From positions 1-64,000 of the forward strand of contig JAEWHK010000077.1 of assembly GCA_023387815.1 (NCBI GenBank): a stretch of 64,000 bases of DNA, in the 5' to 3' direction. Below, piece by piece: positions 16,337 to 25,664 of this stretch; position 1 is the stretch's first letter; each line of letters opens with the position of its first letter. The position numbers and the translations under genes were made by a program. This stretch comes from Pseudomonadota bacterium. GTDB taxonomy: Bacteria; Pseudomonadota; Gammaproteobacteria; Burkholderiales; Burkholderiaceae_B. The notes beneath the pieces were generated by a model. The model searched no databases. It saw only the letters and a program-made list of their open reading frames with translations, and was not told the DNA's origin.

Positions 16337-16939
16337 TTATTTGGGTTTGGTTGTTGCGATGCTCGGACGCACTGAAAATTTCTCATACCAAGTCTTCAGT
16401 GCAGGAAAACGTCCCTGCCAGTTGTAATCGGGCAATCTGAAGTCCAGATAATCCACTGCACACGCCAGAGTGATCGTGACAATATCTATTCTGTCTTCCA
16501 GTTCTTTGGCCTTATCCTCAAAGTACTGTAGCGTTGTTGTGATTTTGTCGGTCTGGCCGTCCAGCCACTCCTGCCACTGCAGTTGTTGTGGCCTTGCCAG
16601 TAATTCATATCGCACAAGCAAAGCGGCGGCAATAATACCATCAGCTGCGGCATGATCAGTCAGCATTTTCCAGCGCGTCTGCTCATTGCCAAAGAGATTG
16701 CCTTTGTATGTCGTGTTGAGGTATTCACAGATGACCTTGCTATCGAAGAGCACCTGTTCATCATCGGTGAAAAATGTGGGCACCTGGGCGAGTGGGTTGT
16801 ACGGAAGAATGTTTGTATCGCGTTTGACCGGACTCGCAGCGGCAGGCAAACGCTCTATTCTGTCGTTGATGCCCAGTTCTTCAGCCACGATCATGGTCTT
16901 GCGCACAAAGGGTGATGCAGACGAATAAAAAATTTTCAT
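16337..16939 (-). CDS. Glutathione S-transferase family protein
   Basis: 200 residues, beginning MKIFYSSASPFVRKTMIVAEELG, the N-terminal thioredoxin-like domain of bacterial GSTs. QVPTFFTDDEQVLFDSKVICEYL supplies the cis-proline and the Glu/Asp-Ser glutathione-binding pair (about 51-73), and an all-helical C-domain follows. Ser8 or Ser10 is the likely thiolate-activating residue. It would conjugate or reduce electrophiles with glutathione in the cytoplasm. SD AGGAGAC 6 nt upstream fixes the start at 16939; an upstream frame extension to 17131 is not translated. The MFS gene upstream is co-oriented. Confidence 0.88.
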   Translation of the reverse strand: MKIFYSSASPFVRKTMIVAEELGINDRIERLPAAASPVKRDTNILPYNPLAQVPTFFTDDEQVLFDSKVICEYLNTTYKGNLFGNEQTRWKMLTDHAAADGIIAAALLVRYELLARPQQLQWQEWLDGQTDKITTTLQYFEDKAKELEDRIDIVTITLACAVDYLDFRLPDYNWQGRFPALKTWYEKFSVRPSIATTKPK

Positions 16940-16986
16940 GTATGTCTCCTTGTCAAAAATCTTGTTCTGAAAATGACGACCACTGA

Positions 16987-18216
16987 TCAGCTGTGGCTCA
17001 TCGCCGGTTTTTCGCCAGGCACGGCATGCGCTTTGGCCTTTACCCGTCGGTCCGCGACAGTTGCCATACCCGTCATTACTGCCAATATAGCACCCAGCAT
17101 ACACGTGCCGCTCCAGCCGCCTTGAGTCCATGCCAGTGTACCCAGCGTTGAGCCAGACGCACCACCGATGAAATAACTTGTCATGTAAACTGCATTCAGT
17201 CGAGAGCGGGCCTGCGGCAGCAAGGCAAAGATGATTGTCTGATTATTGATGTGGACTCCCTGCAGCGCCAGATCAATGATCAGCATGCCAGCCAGAAACC
17301 ACCATAGATTATCGATACCTAGCCACAACAGTCCCCAACTGATCACCAGCAATATCACACTGACAGAGGTAACGGTATCTCCCAATCCGCGATCGGCGAG
17401 TCGGCCCGCAAGCGAAGCCATCATTGCCCCCATGACGCCGGCCAGACCCACCAGGCCGATAGCCACATCACTCAGGCCATGCGCCGGCCCGGCCAGAAGC
17501 AAGGCCATTGTCGAGAAAAGTGCGCTGACCGAGGCAAATGCAAGTCCCCCCATCAGTGCACGCGTGCGCAGTCGTGGCTGCTCGCGTAACAGCGTAAACA
17601 GCGAAGCCAGAATCGACAGATAACCGGCAGCGTCCGGATTGCGCGATGCCGGCAGTTTGAACCACAAGGTGCTGGCAATCACAAGCATGATCACGCCGGA
17701 CACGACATAGACTGTAGACCAACCACCGATGCCGGAAAGCAGGCCGGCCACGCTTCTGGCCAGCAAAATGCCGGTCAGCAGACCGCTCATCACCATTCCG
17801 ACGGCGCGACCACTGCGGCTGGGTGCCGACAGTATGGCTGCCATCGGAACCAGCACCTGCGCTGCCACGGAAAACAGCCCAGCCATTCCGACACCGGTAA
17901 ACAACATGCCGCTATTATGGGCAAAGCCACTGATGAACTGTCCTATGGCAGCCAGCACCATCAATCCGACAGACAGCTGCCGACGATCCAGTTTGTCGCC
18001 CAGGGGTACAATGAACAGCAAGCCCAGCGCGTAACTCACCTGAGCCACAGTGACTGTCAGTGCAGCCCTGGTTTCGGAGATGCCCAGGTCCAGCGAAATG
18101 GAATGCAGCAGCGGCTGATTGAAATAATTGCCTCCGGCGCACAGTCCGCAGGCAATTGCCATCAGAAGAAGAACGGGGGTACTCAGGTATTGTTGCTGCG
18201 GATGATTGTCAGACAT
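16987..18216 (-). CDS. MFS transporter, DHA1-like drug/metabolite exporter
   Basis: 409-residue carrier with 12 predicted helices. GDKLDRRQL (loop 2-3), GLCAGGNYFNQPLL in helix 1 and LVPMAAILSAPSRSGRAVG identify a DHA1-type MFS protein of the YgaY group. Its gene lies 47 bp upstream of the GST gene on the same strand, so efflux and conjugation of a toxic electrophile may be linked (inference). Upstream in-frame ATG at 18264 would add 16 hydrophobic residues before MSDNHPQQ; the start at 18216 fits the family better, though its SD is weak. Confidence 0.8.
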   Translation of the reverse strand: MSDNHPQQQYLSTPVLLLMAIACGLCAGGNYFNQPLLHSISLDLGISETRAALTVTVAQVSYALGLLFIVPLGDKLDRRQLSVGLMVLAAIGQFISGFAHNSGMLFTGVGMAGLFSVAAQVLVPMAAILSAPSRSGRAVGMVMSGLLTGILLARSVAGLLSGIGGWSTVYVVSGVIMLVIASTLWFKLPASRNPDAAGYLSILASLFTLLREQPRLRTRALMGGLAFASVSALFSTMALLLAGPAHGLSDVAIGLVGLAGVMGAMMASLAGRLADRGLGDTVTSVSVILLVISWGLLWLGIDNLWWFLAGMLIIDLALQGVHINNQTIIFALLPQARSRLNAVYMTSYFIGGASGSTLGTLAWTQGGWSGTCMLGAILAVMTGMATVADRRVKAKAHAVPGEKPAMSHS

Positions 18217-18335
18217 GAGAAACAGGAATACTGTATATTTAACTGAAACATTAGACCACAGCACAGATTACCAGATGCTTGCAGTTCGCGGTGCGCTTTT
18301 GTTTTTTCAAATATCAATTTACGCATGTCAATGTC

Positions 18336-19004
18336 ATGAGTAGCCAGAGTCTTTTCCCGCCTGAAACCCTGCCCTTGCCTGCTGATGCCACGATGGATCA
18401 GCAACTTGGGCCGGCAGCATGGGTTTTGCGTCAATTCGCAAGCGAATATGACGATCGTATTCTGGATGCATTGCGTCAGATTCGCAGCCAGTCTCCCTTT
18501 CGCCATATGGTGACACCCGGCGGTTATACCATGTCGGTCGCGCTGACCTGTTGCGGTGACGTCGGCTGGACAGCGGATCGTCAAGGTTATCGATACGCCG
18601 CGATTGACCCCGAAACGGGAGAGCCCTGGCCAGACATGCCTGAACTGTTTCGAACACTTGCCGTGAGCGCGGCCAGCCGCTGTGGATTTGACAATTTCAA
18701 CCCGGATTCGTGCCTGATCAATCGCTATGTGCCGGGTTCAAAACTGAGCCTGCATCAGGACAAAGACGAGTCCGATTTTTCAGCACCCATCGTATCTGTC
18801 TCGCTGGGCATGCCCGCCATTTTTCAGTTCGGCGGGTTAAAGCGCAGCGATAAAACGGAAAGAGTGTCGCTCTTTCATGGCGATGTTGTGGTTTGGGGCG
18901 GACCCGACAGGCTTCGCTACCACGGTGTTTTGACAATGAAGGATAACCCCCACCCAATATTGGGTTCAAACCGAATCAACCTGACGTTTCGCAAGACAGG
19001 CTGA
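18336..19004 (+). CDS. alkB: Alpha-ketoglutarate-dependent DNA repair dioxygenase AlkB
   Basis: 222-residue AlkB closely following the E. coli protein: SQSPFRHMVTPGGYTMSV, DSCLINRYVPGSKLSLHQDKDE with iron ligands His and Asp in HQD, PAIFQFGG, GDVVVWGGPDRLRYHG with the third iron histidine, and the C-terminal NRINLTFR with the 2-oxoglutarate arginines. It removes N1-methyladenine and N3-methylcytosine by oxidative demethylation. An upstream in-frame ATG at 18279 would add 19 residues rich in Phe/Cys/Lys without family support. No ada gene is nearby. Confidence 0.93.
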   Translation: MSSQSLFPPETLPLPADATMDQQLGPAAWVLRQFASEYDDRILDALRQIRSQSPFRHMVTPGGYTMSVALTCCGDVGWTADRQGYRYAAIDPETGEPWPDMPELFRTLAVSAASRCGFDNFNPDSCLINRYVPGSKLSLHQDKDESDFSAPIVSVSLGMPAIFQFGGLKRSDKTERVSLFHGDVVVWGGPDRLRYHGVLTMKDNPHPILGSNRINLTFRKTG

Positions 19005-19034
19005 GCGGGCTATCCAATTTAAACACCGGTCGCG

Positions 19035-19985
19035 CTAGTCAACAGTCGCGCCGGAATCCTTCACAGCCTTGCCCCACTTTTGCACTTCGGTATGAATAAA
19101 TTCTGCGGCCTGCTCTGTTGTCTGTGGCAAAGGTACAGCGCCACGATCAGAGATAAATGCAGACAGTTTCGGCCCCTGTAATGCATTGACGATTTCGCTG
19201 TTCAGTTTCTGTACGATATCTGAAGGCGTATCCTTGGGCACGAACACCGTTGCCCAGCCTGTGGCTTCAAATCCAGGCACGGTTTCTGCAACTGTCGGCA
19301 CATCCGGCAAATCCTTGAGTCTGGCTGCCGTCGTCACCCCCAGCCCGATGGCTTTCTTATCCTTGATATAAGGCAGCGCTGCCGTTACCGAATCCACCAT
19401 GAGGGGAACCTGATTGCCGATAAAATCGGATTGTGCCGGACCACTGCCCTTATAGGGGATATGGCGCAGTTTGATACCGGTAGCGGCCTGGAACATTTCT
19501 GCCGACAAATGCTGCGTGCCGCCGATGCCGGCACTGGCATAGGCCAGTGATTCAGGCTCGGCTTTGGATTTTTCGATGACATCCGCCAGAGACTGAATGC
19601 CTGTCTGCGGATTTGACAGAAAAATCAGCGGTACGGAGAATACGCCCGAGACCGCTTTCAGGTCTTTTTCCAGGCTATATCCAACATTCTTGTACAGCGT
19701 CTGATTGACGGCAGCGGCGCTGCCACCAACAACAATTGTATAGCCATCCGGTTTTGCCCGAACTGCCTGCTGCATGCCGATATTGCTTCCCGCACCGGCT
19801 TTGTTTTCTGTGATGACCGGTTTGCCCATGCTCTTGCCCAATTCATCGGCAAGGGCACGCGCAAAAATATCGGTCGCCTGCCCCGGCGGAAATGGAATGA
19901 TCATGACGATGGGTTTTTCCGGATAAGCCGCGAAGGCGCTGGCTGATGTCAATGCCAGAATGAGCGATAAAGCCGTTTTCTTCAA
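19035..19985 (-). CDS. Bug/TctC-family periplasmic solute-binding protein
   Basis: 316 residues with a Sec signal peptide (cleavage after ASAFA, about residue 20) and the Bug hallmark YPEKPIVMIIPFPPGQATDIFAR near the mature N-terminus, with VENKAGAGSN and HIPYKGSGPAQ later. Bug proteins bind small carboxylates or related solutes and feed TctAB-type transporters or sensors; no TctAB genes are in the window. The start is TTG, preceded by GGGGAG. It is the last of the minus-strand genes following CoA-transferase and HMG-CoA-lyase-like genes, but a hairpin separates it from the Bug gene upstream. Confidence 0.9.
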   Translation of the reverse strand: MKKTALSLILALTSASAFAAYPEKPIVMIIPFPPGQATDIFARALADELGKSMGKPVITENKAGAGSNIGMQQAVRAKPDGYTIVVGGSAAAVNQTLYKNVGYSLEKDLKAVSGVFSVPLIFLSNPQTGIQSLADVIEKSKAEPESLAYASAGIGGTQHLSAEMFQAATGIKLRHIPYKGSGPAQSDFIGNQVPLMVDSVTAALPYIKDKKAIGLGVTTAARLKDLPDVPTVAETVPGFEATGWATVFVPKDTPSDIVQKLNSEIVNALQGPKLSAFISDRGAVPLPQTTEQAAEFIHTEVQKWGKAVKDSGATVD

Positions 19986-20092
19986 TGTTCTCTCCCCGTC
20001 ATAAAAAATATGCCAATATCATATATGCAATAAGGAAACGAACGGCACACATACGCCACATTCCGGAAATTTACCCACCAGCGTAAATGCGG

Positions 20093-20125
20093 AGGCACTG
20101 CGTCAGTCACGAACACGCAGTGCCT
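20093..20125 (-). terminator. Hairpin between the two Bug genes
   Basis: Perfect 11-bp inverted repeat aggcactgcgt (20093-20103) / acgcagtgcct (20115-20125) with an 11-nt loop, 16 bp downstream of the upstream Bug gene. No T-tract follows on the minus strand, so it may be a weak terminator or mRNA-stabilising element giving unequal expression of the two genes. Confidence 0.55.
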
Positions 20126-20140
20126 ACGCCGCAGCGAAAA

Positions 20141-21130
20141 TCAGTTTCCGCCCTTGATGCCTGCAGCATCAATCACTTTCTTCCAGCGAGCAAGTTCTTC
20201 TGCCGTGTAAGTCCCTAGCTTCTCAGGTCCCATGTACTCGGCATTCGCACCCAAACCTTCTGCTTTCTTTTTGTATTCCGGTGTGGCCATGATTTTTTCA
20301 ATTGCCGTGTTAAGGCGCTCTACCACCTCTTTGGGCAATCCTTTGGGACCATACATGGCAAACCAGGAGGACACCTGAAGATCCGGATAACCTGCAGCTT
20401 CTGCAGTAGGCACATCGGGCAGAGATGCCAGTGGCTCATTGCTTGTGACTACCAATGCCTTCAGCGCGCCCGATTTGATATGTGGCAGCAGCGGTGGTGG
20501 TGTTGTGATTGTCATGTCAACGACCCCGGCAAGCAGGTCGGTGAGTGCAGGACCCGTACCTTTGTATGGCACATGCGTGGTCTTGATTCCGGCCATCTGA
20601 TTCAGTTGTTCCGTGGCAACGTGTTGCAGCGCCCCGGTTCCGGACGAGGCGTAATTCAATTTTCCCGGATTGTCTTTGGCATATTGCACCAGCTCCTTGA
20701 GGCTATTGACCGGCAAGTCTTTTTTCACGACCAGTACCTGAGGCGCTGATAACACATTTGCAATCGGTGTGAAGTCAGTGACGGGATCCCACTGTACTTT
20801 TTCAATGCTGGGTGTAATGACCTGATAGCCGGAATACTGCAGCAGCAAATTGTAGCCATCCGGTTTCGAACGCAGAACCTGTTGTGCAGCAATACCGCCC
20901 GACGCGCCAGGTTTATTTTCCACGACGACAGGCTGACCCAGTTCCTTGCTCAATGGATCGGCGATCATGCGAGCCGCCAGATCCGTTGTACCGCCGGGTG
21001 CTGCCGACACAATCAGAGAGATGGGCCGCTGCGGATAGCCGCTCCCCTCTGCCGCATGGCCGGAAGCTGCCGCACCCATGGCGCCCAGCGTGAAAGTGAT
21101 GAGTGATAATTTGAATAGTTGCTGTTTCAT
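20141..21130 (-). CDS. Bug/TctC-family periplasmic solute-binding protein
   Basis: 329 residues with a signal peptide (MKQQLFKLSLITFTLGAMGA..., cleavage near ASGHA) and the Bug core YPQRPISLIVSAAPGGTTDLAAR, VVENKPGASGG and HVPYKGTGPALTDLLAG. It differs clearly in sequence from the neighbouring Bug protein at 19035, so the pair are not a recent duplication. It follows the HMG-CoA-lyase-like gene by about 135 bp on the same strand and is a good candidate receptor for the substrate of that pathway. SD GGAGAC precedes ATG. Confidence 0.9.
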   Translation of the reverse strand: MKQQLFKLSLITFTLGAMGAAASGHAAEGSGYPQRPISLIVSAAPGGTTDLAARMIADPLSKELGQPVVVENKPGASGGIAAQQVLRSKPDGYNLLLQYSGYQVITPSIEKVQWDPVTDFTPIANVLSAPQVLVVKKDLPVNSLKELVQYAKDNPGKLNYASSGTGALQHVATEQLNQMAGIKTTHVPYKGTGPALTDLLAGVVDMTITTPPPLLPHIKSGALKALVVTSNEPLASLPDVPTAEAAGYPDLQVSSWFAMYGPKGLPKEVVERLNTAIEKIMATPEYKKKAEGLGANAEYMGPEKLGTYTAEELARWKKVIDAAGIKGGN

Positions 21131-21264
21131 ATTGTCTCCGTTTTTATTTCAATATCGCTATGCCTGAGTTATTCCAGGCGCTGTTTGGGGATGGACTACG
21201 CTAAAGATGAAATGTTATGTAAATGGATTCGGACCCGTAGTCGGTGGGTGCGGATCCACAGACC

Positions 21265-22203
21265 TTACTGTTGTTGCTGCAAATCACGCACGTAATCGGG
21301 AACGGGATGCAGGGACGTCCGTGTGCCGGCAGCCAATGTCTGACTGTTCACAGGATGACCGATAAGTGCGGGCAGATCCCTGCTGATATCCATAATGGCG
21401 GATAAATCCACACCCGTGTCATGGCCCATCAATTGCAGCATATGAACAAGATCTTCGGTACTGACGTTGCCAGACGCGCCGGGTGCATAAGGGCAACCAC
21501 CGAGGCCGCCCAATGAACTGTCAAATCTCACAACACCTGATTCCAATGCTGCGATGGTGTTGGCCAATGCCATGCCGCGCGTGTTATGAAAATGTGCAGT
21601 CACTTCCAGATCACCGAAGCGCTGCAGTACTGCGTTGAAAATGCCTGCCGTCTGTGTGGGATAAGCCATGCCAGTGGTATCGCAAAGCGTAACGCCATGA
21701 ACACCCAGCTGCGCAAATCGGTCTACCCACTGCAGTACATCTGTCAGATCGATATCGCCCTGCATCGGACAGCCAAACACAGTAGACAGGGAAACGTTGA
21801 TGGCCACATTTGTACTTTTGACTTCGGCAATGACGGCCGCCAGTTGTGCAAACGAGCGCTCACGACCCATCCGTAAATTCGACAGATTATGCGTTTCGCT
21901 GACCGACATCACCAGATTGATTTCGTCCACACCACAGCTCATGGCTCGCTCTGCGCCTCGCAGATTGGGCACCAGCACAGTATAAATGACATTTGGGTTG
22001 CGTACGATCTGATGCATCACCGCTTCTGCATCTTTCAGCGCAGGTATCGCCTTGGGTGAAGTAAATGAGGTAACTTCTATCTTTGCATAGCCGCATTCGC
22101 CCAGTCGATTCACAATTGCAATCTTGTCTTCGGTACTGATAAATTGTGATTCGTTCTGGAAGCCATCGCGCGGCGCAACTTCCTGGATAAACAGTTTTGT
22201 CAT
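21265..22203 (-). CDS. Hydroxymethylglutaryl-CoA lyase-type enzyme (MvaB-like)
   Basis: 312-residue TIM-barrel lyase of the HMGL family. EVAPRDGFQNE at the N-terminus (about 8-18) holds the Arg-Asp catalytic pair, HFHNTRGMALAN (about 199-210) the metal-binding histidines, and GGLGGCPYAPGASGN (about 232-246) the catalytic cysteine loop. The reaction is aldol cleavage of a 3-hydroxy-3-methyl acyl-CoA: HMG-CoA to acetoacetate plus acetyl-CoA, or citramalyl-CoA to pyruvate plus acetyl-CoA. Pairing with a class III CoA-transferase suggests that the acid is first activated to its CoA ester and then split. Confidence 0.92.
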   Translation of the reverse strand: MTKLFIQEVAPRDGFQNESQFISTEDKIAIVNRLGECGYAKIEVTSFTSPKAIPALKDAEAVMHQIVRNPNVIYTVLVPNLRGAERAMSCGVDEINLVMSVSETHNLSNLRMGRERSFAQLAAVIAEVKSTNVAINVSLSTVFGCPMQGDIDLTDVLQWVDRFAQLGVHGVTLCDTTGMAYPTQTAGIFNAVLQRFGDLEVTAHFHNTRGMALANTIAALESGVVRFDSSLGGLGGCPYAPGASGNVSTEDLVHMLQLMGHDTGVDLSAIMDISRDLPALIGHPVNSQTLAAGTRTSLHPVPDYVRDLQQQQ

Positions 22204-22305
22204 GATGTGTTCCGTGTGCGGTCCAGGCGGCGTCCATTCAATGACAACCGCCGGATAACAGTCTTGATGTGTCGGTAATGCTTGTGCAGCTTAGTGATGC
22301 AACAG

Positions 22306-23496
22306 CTAAATAATGCCGCGCGCTTTCCAGTCTTCACGAGTTGCGGCGTCCACGCCAAGCCGGTCAAGAATTTCCTGCGTGTCCTGTCCCAGGGTGGGCG
22401 CACGGCGATGCACGCCACCAGGCGTCTCGCTCAATTTCGGGACAATGCCAGGCAATGTAACGGGCGTTCCGTCTTCCAGCTCACCCTCGATCAGCATGTC
22501 ACGCGCACGATAATGCGGGTCCTGTGCGATATCGGCGGCATCATAAACACGACCACCGGGAATGCGATGGGCATGCAGTTGTTCCAGCACCTGTTCGAGC
22601 GTGTGCTGTGCAGTCCACTGCCCGATCACACTATCGATATACTCCGCCTGTTTCGATCTGCCATCGTTATATTGAAATGCGGGATCGTTACCAATATCGT
22701 CGCGCCCGATCAGTGACATCAGGCGCTTGAATATGCTGTCGCCATTGCCGGCAATCAAGGCGTATTTATCATCTGCACAGCGGTAGGCGTTACTTGGCGT
22801 AATGCCCGGCAGACTGCTGCCTGCGGGCTGACGGACTTCCCCAAAAACAGAATACTCTGCAATGGTACTTTCCATCATATTGAAGACTGACTCGTACAGC
22901 GCCACGTCAATGACCTGTCCGTCACCTGCAAACTGGTCACGATGACGCAGGGCCAGCAATACGCCAATCACGCCATGCAATGCGGACAGGGAATCACCGA
23001 TAGAGATGCCGACCCTCACCGGTGGCCTGTCAGGCTCACCACTAAGATGTCGCAGGCCTCCCATTGCCTCGCCTACCACGCCAAAACCCGGCAGGTCTTT
23101 GTATGGGCCGGTCTGCCCATAGCCGGACACGCGCAGCATGATCAACTTGGGATTGATTTTTTTCAATACATCAAACCCCAGATTCCATTTCTCCAATGTG
23201 CCGGGTCGGAAATTTTCGACAATCACGTCGATGTCTGCCACCAGGCGGCGAATCAGCTCCTGCCCTTCCGGTTCGTGCAGGCTAAGCGTGACCGACTTCT
23301 TGTTGCGTGACTGGGAGGCCCACCAGACAGAGGTCCCTTCATGCAACAGCCGCCATTTCCTTAGCGGATCGCCGGCACCCGGCGGTTCTATCTTGATGAC
23401 TTCCGCGCCAAATTCCGCCAGCATTTTGGTTGCAAAAGGGCCGGCAATCAACTGACCCAATTCCAGGACTTTGATCCCATCCAGTGGTTTAGACAT
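22306..23496 (-). CDS. CaiB/BaiF-type class III CoA-transferase
   Basis: 396 residues: MSKPLDGIKVLELGQLIAGPFATKMLAEFGAEVIKIE start, SRNKKSVTL, VENFRPGTLEKWNLG, and the catalytic aspartate expected in GDSLSALHGVIGVLLAL. These enzymes move CoA between carboxylic acids via aspartyl-CoA thioester. It stands upstream of the HMG-CoA-lyase-like gene (about 100 bp) and downstream of a LysR gene, all on one strand. The likely role is CoA activation of a branched hydroxy-dicarboxylate (citramalate, 3-hydroxy-3-methylglutarate or similar) taken up via a Bug receptor; the exact acid is not determined. Confidence 0.92.
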   Translation of the reverse strand: MSKPLDGIKVLELGQLIAGPFATKMLAEFGAEVIKIEPPGAGDPLRKWRLLHEGTSVWWASQSRNKKSVTLSLHEPEGQELIRRLVADIDVIVENFRPGTLEKWNLGFDVLKKINPKLIMLRVSGYGQTGPYKDLPGFGVVGEAMGGLRHLSGEPDRPPVRVGISIGDSLSALHGVIGVLLALRHRDQFAGDGQVIDVALYESVFNMMESTIAEYSVFGEVRQPAGSSLPGITPSNAYRCADDKYALIAGNGDSIFKRLMSLIGRDDIGNDPAFQYNDGRSKQAEYIDSVIGQWTAQHTLEQVLEQLHAHRIPGGRVYDAADIAQDPHYRARDMLIEGELEDGTPVTLPGIVPKLSETPGGVHRRAPTLGQDTQEILDRLGVDAATREDWKARGII

Positions 23497-23682
23497 AACA
23501 TGACCTGCTTATTCAAACTGATTGCGTCATGATGAACAAACTTCAGTCATTTGAAAATTGTTTATTTTTTCAGGACCCTTTCCAGATTTTCAAGGCTCCG
23601 GAACGGCACAGAGGTGGGCTTGCAGGAAAAAACAGCTGCTGAAGGTTCCCTAACTCCGAAGAAGATCCCTCTGCCTCATATA

Positions 23683-24600
23683 TCAGGAGCGATGCGCCTC
23701 TTTCAGAAAATCCAGCAGTCGCTGTGCATCCGGTTTCAGATCAACGGAATGACGAACGCCTACATAGAGTGTGCGCTGACTCCAGTCGTCGTCCAGCGGC
23801 AAGGCCTGCAATCCTTTGCCGAGAATTTCCGGGCGCACCGACTCAAGCGGCAACAGGCCGACACCCAGACCTGCTTCAATCATTCGACAGATCGCATCGA
23901 AGCTGCTGACCTGTACTCTGAGTCTGAGTGGTTTACCGGTTGCCAGTGCTGCATCCTGCATGCGTACCTGCAGGGAGCTGCCATCGGCCAGTCCTACAAA
24001 ATCATTATCCAGCACATCTTCAAAGCGAATGGTCTTGCGGCGCCCCAGCGGATGACCGCGAGGTACCAGCACCACAAGCTGGTCATGACGATAGAAATAT
24101 TTTTCAATCTGCCCGCTGGGAATATTGTCAGCAAAGATTCCGATATCGATGCGCTCCTGGGTGAGCGCCGTGATGATTTCGTGACTCAGTTTTTCGTCAA
24201 GGCTAAGTCTGATTCCGGGATGCGTGCGCGAGAACGCCGCCAGATCACCGGGAAGAAACTGGATCACAGAAGAGGTATTTGCCCATATGCGTACCTGACC
24301 ACGCAAGCCGGCCGAGTAGGCAGTCATGTCCGATGTCAAACGTGATACGGCTGCGATGACCAGCTGGGCATGCTCAACCAGCGCATGGCCGGCAGAGGTC
24401 AGTTCAAGTCCGCGGGCACGACGATTGAAAAGTTCACACCCAATCTGCTTTTCCAGTTCCGATATTCGTTTGCTGAGAGCAGACAAGGTCATATGTGCGT
24501 CGTCCGCCGCTCTCGTCAGATTAAGATAGCGCGCGGCGAGCAGAAACAGTCGCAGTGTATAAGGATCGAAACGCGAAAAATTGACCGGTTCAGAACTCAT
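23683..24600 (-). CDS. LysR-family transcriptional regulator
   Basis: 305-residue LTTR with the N-terminal winged helix (LRLFLLAARYLNLTRAADDAHMTLSALSKRISELEKQIG, about 14-54) and a two-lobe effector domain. The start at 24600 overlaps the end of the upstream HTH/MmyB gene by 11 bp, so both regulators are probably made from one mRNA. It is followed by the CoA-transferase gene on the same strand, about 186 bp away, rather than being divergent from its target as is usual; control of the CoA-transferase/lyase/Bug genes is the natural guess. Confidence 0.88.
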   Translation of the reverse strand: MSSEPVNFSRFDPYTLRLFLLAARYLNLTRAADDAHMTLSALSKRISELEKQIGCELFNRRARGLELTSAGHALVEHAQLVIAAVSRLTSDMTAYSAGLRGQVRIWANTSSVIQFLPGDLAAFSRTHPGIRLSLDEKLSHEIITALTQERIDIGIFADNIPSGQIEKYFYRHDQLVVLVPRGHPLGRRKTIRFEDVLDNDFVGLADGSSLQVRMQDAALATGKPLRLRVQVSSFDAICRMIEAGLGVGLLPLESVRPEILGKGLQALPLDDDWSQRTLYVGVRHSVDLKPDAQRLLDFLKEAHRS

Positions 24601-25561
24601 GGGCAGACAGTCTCTGGTTCAGTATTTGACGACTGACCTCGTCAACCGGGACATACACCACCAGTCTTTCTCCTGCAACAGGCAGGCTCCACCAATTTGT
24701 TTGCAGCACTTCCATGACGCCAAGGCCCGGATACCGATAGCGCACGATGTGATCGTTTGTTGCGCAAACCTGATTCCTGTTCCAGATATCGACAAACTGG
24801 GGTGATGCTGTCAACAAGCGTTCAAGATAGCGTTCCCAGGCCGGATCGCCCAGGTGACTGGCCATTTGGGCTCGCAGCTTGGCCGCCATATGGGCAACAA
24901 TGGATTCCTGTTCCTGCAAGACCGCTATGACTCGCGGTTCTGTCAGGTTCAAATAAATACAGTTGCGATCTGCACTATCAATGCTGTTCAGGTCACAATC
25001 GATCATATGACAAAAGGCATTATTGAACGCCACGATGTCAAACTTTGCGTTTTGAAGGATGGCCGGTAGCGGATCGAGCTGGTCCAGAATGGTTTGTATA
25101 ACAGTTGGCATTAAACGACAGATTTTGCCGGAGACTTCCGCTGCAGGATGGGCGAGCCCGGCCAGCGTGAAGAGATATCGGGTTTCGGTATCCGAACACT
25201 GCAAGGCTGAAGCCACCGACTGCAGGACTTTCGAGGACACCCGAATGGGTCTGCCCTGCTCCAGCTTTGTGTACCATGTGATTCCAATATCGGCCAGCTG
25301 CGCCACTTCCTCCCGCCGCAGACCCGGCGTGCGCGTGCGTCCGTAGCGAGGCAGCCCAAGCCGGCGCGGATCCAGGCTCTCACGTCGTCTGCGCAGAAAA
25401 GTGCCCAGTTCCAGCGCCCGCTCGGCATGATCCATCGCGCTGCCTTCTGCAGTGTCGGCTATATTGCGTCTTTCATTATCGTCCCTACCAGCAACAGGCA
25501 TTTCCCGATCATGACGCGATGTGTGGGTTATAAGCTCGTTATATGAATTCAGGGTCTGCAT
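24590..25561 (-). CDS. XRE-type regulator with MmyB-like ligand-binding domain
   Basis: 323 residues. A helix-turn-helix with LGTFLRRRRESLDP, TPGLRREEVAQLADIGITWYTKLEQGR (about 52-104) is followed by the MmyB-like ligand-binding domain (LDPLPAILQNAKFDIVAFN ... NLTEPRVI ... HLGDPAWERYLERLL). Such proteins sense fatty-acid-like or other hydrophobic ligands and usually control an adjacent enzyme or exporter. It is divergent from the DHA2 exporter at 25665. An alternative ATG at 25435 with AGAAGG SD would remove a polar 42-residue N-terminal extension and give the usual family start. It overlaps the LysR gene. Confidence 0.88.
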   Translation of the reverse strand: MQTLNSYNELITHTSRHDREMPVAGRDDNERRNIADTAEGSAMDHAERALELGTFLRRRRESLDPRRLGLPRYGRTRTPGLRREEVAQLADIGITWYTKLEQGRPIRVSSKVLQSVASALQCSDTETRYLFTLAGLAHPAAEVSGKICRLMPTVIQTILDQLDPLPAILQNAKFDIVAFNNAFCHMIDCDLNSIDSADRNCIYLNLTEPRVIAVLQEQESIVAHMAAKLRAQMASHLGDPAWERYLERLLTASPQFVDIWNRNQVCATNDHIVRYRYPGLGVMEVLQTNWWSLPVAGERLVVYVPVDEVSRQILNQRLSAHEF

Positions 25562-25584
25562 ATCTCAGCCTTACACTATTTATA

Positions 25585-25610
25585 CCAGTCTAACCAGACT
25601 CTGGTACCAG
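25585..25610. promoter_or_regulatory. Palindromic operator candidate in the MmyB/DHA2 spacer
   Basis: A perfect 10-bp palindrome ctggtaccag (25601-25610) adjoins agtct...agact (25587-25591 with 25596-25600), between the divergent HTH/MmyB and DHA2-exporter genes. The position is suited to joint control of both genes by the HTH/MmyB protein (inference). Confidence 0.5.
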
Positions 25611-25664
25611 GATAATCGAATACTCATAATAACGTATCGATGACATTTTCACAGGATTTTTATT

